Source of the DNA: Lingula anatina
Taxonomy: Eukaryota > Brachiopoda > Lingulata > Lingulida > Lingulidae
Assembly (NCBI RefSeq): GCF_001039355.2
Contig: NW_019774403.1
Coordinates: 205,324-237,751 of the forward strand
Reading direction: 5' to 3'
DNA: 32,428 nucleotides
The translations under genes and the position numbers were made by a program. The notes under the pieces are model-generated. The model saw only the letters and a list, made by a program, of their open reading frames with translations. It did not search any database and was not told the origin of the DNA. How positions within the stretch are numbered: position 1 is the stretch's first letter; every line of letters starts with the position of its first letter. This document shows positions 12,001 to 23,133 of the stretch, one piece after another.

Positions 12001-15000
12001 GGAGAGCATACGCTGGACCAAGAAGAACTGGGTCAATGGGTTACAACCGGATGTTTTGAACATTCTTGTTGGTAAGCTTGTGTATTGATGAGAATTTATA
12101 TGTAGATTTAAAACAAATAGCAGATAAATTGCCATATAGCAAAAGAAATGTTATCTAACATTATTGAATCAGGTTGGGTAAAAGCTCCCTTGTGAACATG
12201 CATCTACTCTTCAGTTTATTATGAGACATGCTCAACCATATTGAGATGGAAGATGCAGTATGTTAAACTTGTTAACAAAACTGATTTCTCCTTAAGCTTC
12301 ATTTTGGTTTTAACAAACATAAAGTTTGCACTTAGTGGTAATAAAAACCTTCAGGAGTTATCCCATGTTATCAAACTTGTACGTAATGATAATAAGCTTT
12401 ACTGGATTTATATAATAACACCAAGCTATTGTTTGCTTGTTTTCCCTAGGCTCTATGACAGTTGAAAACCTTGGTAGATTATGTCCCATATCTGACCTTC
12501 ATGATCTGTTGTTCCCTGTGGAATTCTGGTGAGTTAATCGATTTATTACCCATGTGAATTTTCAAAATACAAATACAAAATGTCTTGTTTATCATCATGA
12601 AAATATGCACTACATTAAGGTTGTGGCTCTTTAGGTTATGAATTTTAAAGTTATATTCCATATTTCATTTTTGTGAGTGAAACTCCAAAAGAATTGTATA
12701 TAAAAATGGTTCAAAAAAATTATTTTATTCCAGCTGCACCAGAGTGTATTGGAGCACCAGAGATGCGCGACGCAGGTGTATTTACACATGCCGGATTATA
12801 GAGGTCCAACCTACGGAGGATAATGCCGCAGATATCATCATGCAAGATATGACCATTGTCCATGATGAGACTCATCCACAGTATGACGCTAAAGCCATGG
12901 AGTCATTAAGTCAGTTGAGCACATGCTCAATGAAACCTGTTCATGCTGATGCACCATCAGTTGTCAAAGAACAGCAGCCAAAGCCATCATTTGCCTCCGA
13001 TACTCAACATTTGGAAGACAAAAGCAACGTGGAAAAGTCTGACAGGGAGCCTCGCGCCAAGAAGCTAAAACGAAGTGTCAGTTTGCCAGAGGGAGTCATG
13101 GGTAGTCCTCAGTGGGGGAACATTGCCAGTACTAGTCTTGGTCAATCTTGGCCCAAGGCACAGAAACCAACCACAGTTGATCTCTCTGTGCTGTCTCCCA
13201 AGACATTAAAGTTATTGAATCTTGACCCTGGAAAGGCAGTTCCAGTTGTCGCTTCTCCTCAACTGGAGGATCATAAGCTGGCCAACCTGAGGAAGTTCAC
13301 CAAACGCCTTAACGTTGCAGCCAATAAAAACCTGAAAAGAAATGAGAAGCTTTGGGAGAAGCAAATTGCATCAGGGGAGAGTGACACTGATATATCAACT
13401 GAAACTCCTGGCTTGCCTGTTCGTGACTATAGAAAGGTGGATGACAAAGGTGTGGTTGAAATGGAAAGAACTGATGAATCTGATTTAGACCATCAATCAG
13501 ACTTAAAACCTGTTGAGAAGACAGCAACATCAAGCAAGGTCACACAGGATAACAATGTCAAAGAATCACCTGTGGACACTTTAGAAGTTGAATTGCAGAG
13601 AGCAAATGACTCAGACAATTCAGTCGATATAATTAATAGGTCTGAAGCTTCAGTTGAAGATTTGTGTACAAAAGAAACGGATGTGTCTCAAACAGAATCT
13701 CTGCCACCCAAAAACTCGGCAGAATGTGACGACCTGGTTCCCATGGAAACGGACATGGATGAAGCTGTTCCACTCTCCAGTTTAGAAGAAGAAGACACCA
13801 TTGCTATAGAAGTTGAAAGCAATAGGGGTACCATAATCATATACCGTGATGAAACTGAAGAACAGAACACTGAAAACAACAAGGAAGCTACTGTGATTGT
13901 TCTTGATGAAAAAGGAGAAGTGGTGGAAGTCACTAAGCAGTCAGTTAGTTTAGATGATGACCTGGATGCAAACCAACAGACACTAGAAGAATCCTCCAAC
14001 AAAGAGGAGTCTTCAAATGTCAAGGATGCCCCACAAGTAAATGCTGCTATTTGTTCAGTAGAACAACACCATAATACTGACCTCTCTGCTACAGCTTGCT
14101 CAACTCAGAGTGAAATCAAAGATGGATTATTGGATGAAACAGAAGTCCCCACAAAACAGGCAACTGAGACAATTCAAGCTGAGGATGGTATTCAAGAGCA
14201 GCAGCTTTATGGTAATGATGGACAGAATGTAAGAGTGGCAGAAAAGGCAAATGATAGTTGTAGTCAGTTTCAGGTGGAAGAGAAAGCAAACAATGAAACA
14301 GTTCTTACAGAAGAAAACAAAGATCAAGAAATCAGCAATTCCTCTGATTCATGTTTAGTCACAGCTAGAAATAATAAAGAAAAGGATTGTGATGCTGAAG
14401 ATGATGACATCATTTGTGAAAAAGTTGTCCCTCCTCCAACTGCTTGTTTTCCAGTATCAGGAACAAACTTGCTACAAAGTGGTGTCCAGATGGAGCCATT
14501 TCAGCCACCTTTTACGACACAGTTGATGGTTTCTAGATCTTCACAGCCAGAGGTCATACCACAGCCAATTCCATCACTTAAATCCCCTGTCCCAGATCAG
14601 TTTAGTAATCAGCTTACCCACCAGTCTGATGAAAAATCAATCAGAGAATTACTGGTGCCAACAGTGGTGTCTGAGGCAATGGAGCAGACTTCAGAAGATG
14701 ACTATCTCAAGAGTTTTAAAAGTGCTGGAAAATCTAATAAGGCCCAGCATGACATCAAGCAAAATAAGACCAAGAGTTCTGTACCCAAAAGTCCCTCTGG
14801 AAGTAAGCCATTTGATAAACAACAGGCAATTAGTCCTAGTAGAGGGGGAGCAGCAAGGAAAAACAGCTTTTCTCAAAGTTTTGATTGTCCATACTCTTCT
14901 TCTTCCAGTAGCTCCCTCTCCAGGCAAGATAGTGGAGAGTCAGTGCGGGAGATATTGCGTAACAGTATTATTGGAAGACAAAATTCCCAGCCAAACTCAC

Positions 15001-18000
15001 CAGCACGCTCTGATTCTTCTCTTAAAGCATCGCCAAAGTCCTCACCATTGGGGGCCAAAGCAAGTCGTGAAAACGATCCCAAGCAGATGAATGCCAAAAA
15101 GAAAATCAGTCTAGACCAAAGAAAATCACCAGTGACCAGTTGTCCAGGCAGTGCCAGTGAAATGCTGTCAACCATTGCTGCCTTACACCATTCAACCAGT
15201 GTGATGACCCAGGCACACACAGCACCCTTGGAACAAACTCAAAGCTTAATGAATCAGCCACCTGCTTCTATGGTCCAGCACATTCCAGTGAATTCTGTCC
15301 ACACACCACTTGATGTAATGCAGTCTCAGATGCCTTTAATGCAGACAGCTATGCCTGTTGTAAGGCAGCCCCCATTACCTGTTCTCCAGCCATCCCCACT
15401 GCCTTTAATACAGCAGCCACGTGCGTCAGCCCATATGGGTCTACCTCAAGCACCCGTCACTGGCTCTATAGGTCTGCCTTCACTGACCCCACCGGGTCTT
15501 CTCCCCATGCCAGTTCTGATGCCAGCAATGCCATGCCCAGTCATGGTTCCACCTGCAGGTGCTTTCCCAGCCATGCCAAATGCCTTACCTCCACCTGTGG
15601 TCACTGGCATTCTGGCTCCCATTGTGAGAGGTGCCCAGACTGGTAGTACCACTGCTGGAGGAAACATGCCCCCTGTGGTAGATTTGACAGAAGACATGGA
15701 GCCTGCACAGCAGGAGTCAACTTGTGATCAAAGACCAATAGTAACACTTCCTGAGCAAGGTGCCTCGTTGTCCAGTGGAAATCAGAATTTAAACAGAAAT
15801 GATGAAAAAATGGATGATGAACCAGCAATTTATTCTTCTCAACCTACAATGAGCAGAGAGAATAGTAAAGCAAAGGCAGCCCCTGCTGAATCTGCGGATA
15901 GCGTGATAGAAGAGGTGACATCAGTCATGGCCGAGTTGCTTGATAAAGTAGTAGCTACAGTAGACAGATGTATACCCTTTGAGCCTTATCAGCAGAGACA
16001 CAGCGACACATCTAAAAGCACTCCCATCATTGATAATAGTACAGCATGTAACCCTCAACTTGGTACGCCTGAGTCAGTATCCCAGAAAGATGAATATACA
16101 CACACTGACGTGAGCATTAAAGGACAAGACTTTTTAAGAGAAGAAAAAATCAAAAAGAGCATTTCAGATAATTCAAACAAAATACCTATTATTAACAAAG
16201 GGGTACTTATTGGATACAAAGTACCATTAAAGAGCATGCACACAAAGGTCCCTTCTGAAGCTGAAAGGAAGCTGAAGGAAGCTGAAATAATTACTCAAGC
16301 AAAAGATGGATATTCAAGTGAAGATCAGCACACAGATGGTCAAGTCCTGAGCGATGACTCTCTAGGCAGTCCCAGAAGTCCTCTTAGTCCCAGCAGCGGG
16401 AGAAGAAGCAAGAAGGGTCAAAATTTGGTCGGATTGAAGTCTTATCCACTTAGAAGGACTGCTGGCAGATTGGCAGAACATGCCATGTCTAGGGACAAAT
16501 TGGCAAAGATATGTCGTGAAAGTGAACAAAAGAAATTAGATGAGAAGAAAGCACTTCTTGATGAGAGTGCCAAGGGTAAATTTTCATCCGAAGAGACCTT
16601 AGCACTCATTCATTCTGACAAAAATAAAGATGGGCTATTCAGTGGCTATGAAAAAACGGCACAATCTGGAGATGATGATACTCTTGGCAAGGACAGTAAT
16701 GATACATATCCACAAGCAAAAGTCATTTTGGAGAAACTGAACAAATCCCATGTGCGGAGACTATCCCAGGAAGGAATCGAATTTAATGAAGAATTACCTC
16801 TTCATGATAAAATAGCTCTTCAGATAAAGCTAAAAAGTTTGGAGCACATTGAAGAAGATGGAGGTCCCTACCGCTGCTCCAATTGCAAAAGAATGTACAG
16901 AACTAAGGAAAGCTTTGGACGTCATGAAAAGGATTGTACGGATGTAGTCAGTTCTAGCACTGATGAGAGTGACAATGATGATGTTGATATGCCTGATCAT
17001 ATTAAAGTTTCTTCAGTTGAAGCATTGCCAGTTTCTTCAGTTGAAGCATTAGTGAAAAAGCGTGGACGAGGACGTCCAAGAAAAGCACATGTTGAGGAGA
17101 AGATTCAGGTAGACCCCTCTGAATTGCATAATGAAAAAGATGATGATGATGATGAACACGAAGAAGTCAAGAAATTACATAGGAGGCCAGGTAGGCCAAG
17201 GAAATCTATGCCACTGGACTTGAATACAAACAAAGATGAAGAAGATAAAGAAGAGCAGTCCACAGAGGAAACACCAAAAAGACGTGGAAGACCTCCCAAA
17301 CTAAAGCAAATCACAGAAATTGCTTCCAAATCAACTCTGTCACAACTACCTGTCCCACTTACTCAAAAAGTATTGAACAACCCTCCCAAGAAGAAAAGAG
17401 GAAGGCCACGAATTAAACCTCTACCAGAAAAGACAAGAGAGGATTCTTATTCTGAAAGCAGTGATGAAGGTTTATCTGAGGTTTGTGGATCTGATGATGG
17501 GCAAGGGAGGATGCTTCGCAGAAGGAGAAGAAGCCTGAATCTTGAGCATGACAACACACCCAGCATGGAAGAAAACAAAGATTTAGATCATAAAGTAGCA
17601 GGCAGTCCAGAGTCTGAAAAGAAGACTTCTGACTCTCAAGAAGGTAATCCAGTTAAGAAAAGAGGAAGACCAAGAAAGTATCCTTTACTGGATTCTTTGT
17701 CAGATGATGAAAATGAATCTGCTCGAGAAAATGTACACAAAACACCACAAATTTTAGAAGCTGACCAACCTTCAGATGGGTCTCTGCAACAGAGTGTGAA
17801 GAGAGGCCGAGGTCGACCAAGAAAATACCTTGAGCAAGATATATTAGCAAAAGAAGGTGATGATGAATCTGATCTAGTTTCAGAGAGCACATCACTTTCA
17901 CAGAGAAAGAAGGATGTATCACCTTCAAAAAGAGCTGTTGGGCGGCCAAGGAAGTATCCTTTGCAAGAGAGAATTCATGCTTTTAAGAGTGACGGGTCTG

Positions 18001-21000
18001 ATGGCAGTGAGGCTGATTGCAGCTCTCAACAAATAAGGAAAAACTTGAAAGATCTAGGCAGTAAGGACCAGAACAGTGAAATTGATTTTGGTGAGGATGA
18101 TTCTGGGTCACCCACAAGGAGAAGCAAGGGCAGAGCATGCAAGTTTTCATATGGCAGCATGGGGAAGTACACCAAAGCCAAAGAGCAAACCAAAGAAAGG
18201 AAACCAAAAGGACTAGATGTGTCACTTTCCAAACAAAATCCAGATGATGTAAAAACTGTAGGCTCAAAATACCCACTCCGTAGAGCAAGGGAAAACTCCA
18301 TAAAAATGGTTCCAAATCAGAAGGTGATGAAAGCGGTTAAACATTTGAATGATGCACTTAGTGGTGATGAAAGTGATAATGACATGGCATCCATTGAGAT
18401 TGATAGCGACTCTGGTCAAGATTCGGATGGGTCAATTCAATTAAAATTCAATCCAAAAAGATTAACAAGGACTTATGAAGGAAAGGGTTCTAAGAGAATT
18501 GAGAGTTTTGGGGAAATTTCAGCACAAAGGCATACTGAGGATACGGACACAAGTTTTGGAGATGACAATACTGAAAGAGGCAGTCTGACTGTAGAGAAGG
18601 GGATGAAGGAGGAAGAATGGCTCTCGGTCATAAATTCTTCCAAAGAAATCTCCAAAATTAAGGTGCCACAACAGCAGAGTGATCTTCAAGAGACTACAGC
18701 TGAAGATGTCTCAGTTTCTCTCTCTCAACCAAAAAACAAGGACAGTGCTTTGACTTTGAGAGGTTTTGAAAAAGATGTACCTTTCAAAAATCCAAATTCT
18801 AACCAAGGAAAAAAGGTGGAAACAAAGAAGAGGTCCCATTCCAGTAGTGATGACATTGAGATGAAGCGAGGCGAGTCTAGTTCAGAGAGTGATGTACCTC
18901 TAGAGTCGGAATCGATTATTGCCTCAAATATTCAAACATCTACCGTCTCTGCAGTGAACACTTTAGCATCAGACATACAATGCAGTATTGGTGGGGTAGC
19001 TTCTAACCCTGTTTCTACTTCAATTACAACAGCCAATACATTGATGAAGACATCAGGAGGGACACAACAGCTAACTTATGCTGCAGATATCTCAACAGTT
19101 GAGGATGGAAGTGATGTCCAGAAATCTACCCATAGCTCTCCAGAGAAAGACAATGATCCAAAAGCGCTTGCTTTATTTGATCCAGAATTTGGGACTCTTA
19201 AGGACAGTGCTTCTCCTGATGCTGAAATTCTGAGGGAACCAGCCATGAGACCAAGAGTGGAGAAACAATCTGAGCATGAATTAAAGCAAGATGCCCCAAA
19301 GTCAAAGCAGCCAACAGGCGAATTGAAACAAATTAAATCTAATGAGTTTGTCTTTCAGCTTATTCCTCCCAGCAAACTTGGTTCTGGAGACTCTGCCCCT
19401 CTGTTGAAGCTAATTAAAAATCCCATACCTCAAGCTATCCCTAGAAAAGAGAAGCAAATGCCACAAAAACAGAACAACCCAGGGACCCATAAAATTCAGA
19501 ACATATCATCTGGGAACTCCCAGAGCCTAACAGGCAAACAAGGTCCTCATATTAAAGTTATTCAGGGTTCTCATTTGTCAGGAGACATCCCTAGAGTGCC
19601 CAACTCTTCGATAAACAGCCAGTTACCAGCCTCGTTACAGAATTTGGTGGCACAAGTCCAGCCTAAGCAAACTGCAGGAACACTCCCCAGTAACCAGTCC
19701 AGGTTGCATTCCAGTCGGTCAATTTCGATGCATCCACAAGCAAGGCCACCTGCTCCTAGTACCATACAGACCCCATCTGCCTCATCGCAACTTAAAATGC
19801 TAATCAACAAAGCATCCAATTTTGCATCCCCACAGAATGAACTGCTCATCACAAACTCTTTAGGAAATACAATGCTTGCTCAGAAGAGCAACCTGGAAAC
19901 CCCAGTGCTCACTCAGGACATGACAGACATGATGAAAAGTGGACAGCTCCATTACGTTGGCTCTCTCTGTGTTGAAGGAGAAGGAGATGCGACAGGTGCT
20001 TTGGAAGTAGCCCCAGGTATTTTAAAGGGGGTCGTGAATAAAACCCAGCGACCTAAGATGATTGTCAAGAGGGTCATCATGCCGTCTGGGATGTCCACTT
20101 CCAGTGCTATTTCGTCCATCCCAATGCAAACCAGTTCTAGTGTGTCGGCCATTTCTTCTTTTTCCCAGGTTCCGGTTACTTCTAATTCCAATCCTTTGTT
20201 GTCCATATCCTCGGGAATGATTACACCAACTGTTCAGAGTGTTTCCGAAGGATTGTTGTCTGGAAGGAAGAATACCCACACAATTCCTATGCATGCAGGG
20301 GAGATAAGGAGGAGAATCATCAAGATGAAGTCTCCACAGGACAAGTCGGTGTCTGTGGTTTACCGGAATCAACTGGCGCCCCCTTCACAAGTTATATTGC
20401 CACACCAGTCAGGGCTTATGTCTCAAATAGATTCGCAGATGGTGAAGTCCTTGCCTAGCACGGATCTTTCACAGCAGCCTGCATTTAATGCTCAAGGTCA
20501 AGGCCTAGGTCATGGTTTAGGTCAAGGTCAAAGTTTAGGTCATCAGGTTCAAGGGGTCAGCAGCATACAAGTGAACCAACCGTTTTCTTCAGGTTCCCAA
20601 GTATTTTCAGTAGGACAATACAGTTTGTTATCAACACCAGCAGGGTATACTTTGTCATCTACCCCAAGCCCTTCCCAACATGCAACCACTTACCACCAAG
20701 GCATTCAGACATTTGGCAGTTTGCCCCTGCCTACAAGACCAGTGCCTAGTGTAGGGACCACACATGCTGGATCACAACTGGTAAGTACATGATATGAGTT
20801 TCTACTTAAAATTTGTGCATCAATGGTCAAAAAGCATTGTTTTTGATGAACTAAAACTGGCTGGTGACAGATCCACAAAGAAAAGACATCATTGTTGGCA
20901 TAATAAGGTCATTATGATTACTCTTTGAATGTAGAAATGTAAGATTATTAGAGTGATTAAGTTAGTAGACTGTACTTTTAGTACAGAAATCGGGGTGAAA

Positions 21001-23055
21001 TTGGGATTTGTTTTAATGTAATATCTTTCTTTTTGCAGCACACTACTGAACATGGCTATGGTCGTCGTACTCCTAGCATCTTGTCTAGGAAAAGACCGTC
21101 TAATATGCCTATTGCAGGCCAGCAAGATCCCATAAAAAAACGGATGATTGTTGTAAATGATGGTGCCAGCAACAGTGTGTTGTCCACCAAAGGTCAAGGT
21201 CAGATTCCAAAATCTTTAGCTGATTATGTCGGAGAGACGGTTAGAATTCAGACACCTATGGGGATTCAGGAAATCTATGTCAAAAATGTACAACCAAAGA
21301 AAATCTCAGCATCTGACAGCCCTTCTGCTAAATCGCCCATATTAGCCCAGTTGGTGAACCAAACAGAAAAAAGTATAGGGATAAGCATGACTTATTTCAA
21401 CAAGCCAAAATCTGTGACAAAGCCTACCGAAGGAGAATCTGCTCTACCTAAACCACAGAAGCTCAGCAAGCCTTCCAGTCCTAAGACCAACAGGTTAGCA
21501 GGTCAGCCAAGGTCACCTCGTAAGGGAACCAAAAAGAGGCCAAGGAAGGAAAACTTAAAGAAGTCATTGCTTCAAGATGGTGGTAAGTTTTTTTGTTTTT
21601 TTTTTTCTACTGTATTAAAATGTTTATTTTATTGTCAAATGTGTAATGCAAATTTTTTTTATATTTTTGCATTTCTTTAAAAATATATTATATGCTAAGT
21701 GGTCTGTTGTAAGATGAAAATAGCATCATGTGTCCATTTTGAAGAAAGTCCATCTTAAATGAGAAAATGAATTTACTCCCTACTTCATGATGCAGAGAGA
21801 GGAATCTGTTTTAGAGAGTAAAAATAAGATTCAGCTGGCAAGAAACATCCAAAAGTTTATCTGTGGTGCCATTATTGACAGATGCTATTTTCCCCAAAAT
21901 TTCAGGTGCCATTTCAGGCCATCCTATCCTTCACCCTCATCACCAACCAATAACAGTCCCCGCGCCAGAAAATGAGGAAGAGGTCTCGGACTCTCCAATC
22001 CTCACTCTTCTAGAACACGAGGAGAAGATGAGACGGGAAGCCCTGCAGGCGAAAAGGAACTCCCCGTACTTCATGTTTGAAATCACCAGTGATGATGGAT
22101 TTAAGGTGCAGGCACCTACATGGGAAGGTGAGGATCATGTTGAAACAATGAAAACCAAAGCTAAAGAAAGAATGCTGGACAAACTAACTCCTATCCCAAC
22201 ATTTTTTGTCAGATTTTATTCTTGTAAGTACAGATACATGGTGTCGGGTGGCTACCCTACCCAGATCTGTAACACCAGACAAAGTTATTGCTGTAACAGT
22301 AACTATATAATGCTGCATCAAAATATCCTTTTCTACTTCAAGTTTTGTCTGCAAACAACCAAATCTTTTCAAAGACTTGAATTGACATATCTGGTCATCA
22401 TATGATGTGGTTTAAATATGTTATTTCAGAGGCATGGAAAGCTGTAGTTGATAAGGTACAGGATGCCAGAACACAAGCCAGGATGAAGCAGCTGTCTTAT
22501 GCAGGTCAGTAAGGCATTGTGTCAGGTGTGATTGTGTTGGGTGTGATTGTAGTGAATATTATGTAGTTCTTTTTATTTGTTTTTATTTCCTCGTTGATTT
22601 CGTGATTGATTTATTTTTAGTTTTACTGTGTTATACCATGTGATGAAGTATTGAGTTTCTTAGTCAACTGTATTATAAAGGAAAAAAATTACATTTATCA
22701 ATGTTTTTCTGTGTTATGAAGGTCATTTGGGTAAAGTGTAAAGTTTCTTATGCATCTACCTGTGGATAAAGTAATGCGTATTGGATAAAGCATTTTATTT
22801 GCTTTGTTTTTTATAGCCTTTAGTGCATAAAGTATTTTTTTTGTGGGTAAGGTAGTACAGTTCTTACACAGCTACATATTTCTTTCAGGCATTGATGGTC
22901 TGAGCATGTTTGGACTGAATCATGACGCCATAGTGTACCTGATAGAGCAGCTGTATGGAGCCCAGTACTGCAGAAACTATAGGTTCAAATACCATGAATA
23001 TGACACGAGTCAAATTGAAGAGGTGAAGGGAAATTTTTGGATTTAATGGTTGTTT

Positions 23056-23133
<78 letters not shown>

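Noticed and set aside
13688-14023. Minus-strand open frames across exons 17 and 26 (several of 60-116 codons)
   Set aside because: They are shadows of the long coding frames on the + strand, with serine/leucine-rich composition from complementing acidic codons.
7353-20780. Repeated protein motifs as a CRISPR or satellite array
   Set aside because: The repeats are in-frame protein motifs with diverged DNA and irregular spacing in a eukaryotic gene; there are no spacers.
21786-21905. An extra exon upstream of exon 28 (open frame starting [14 protein letters not shown])
   Set aside because: It is not in phase with exon 27 and is not MLL-like. The acceptor at 21905 gives a phase 1 join, as required.
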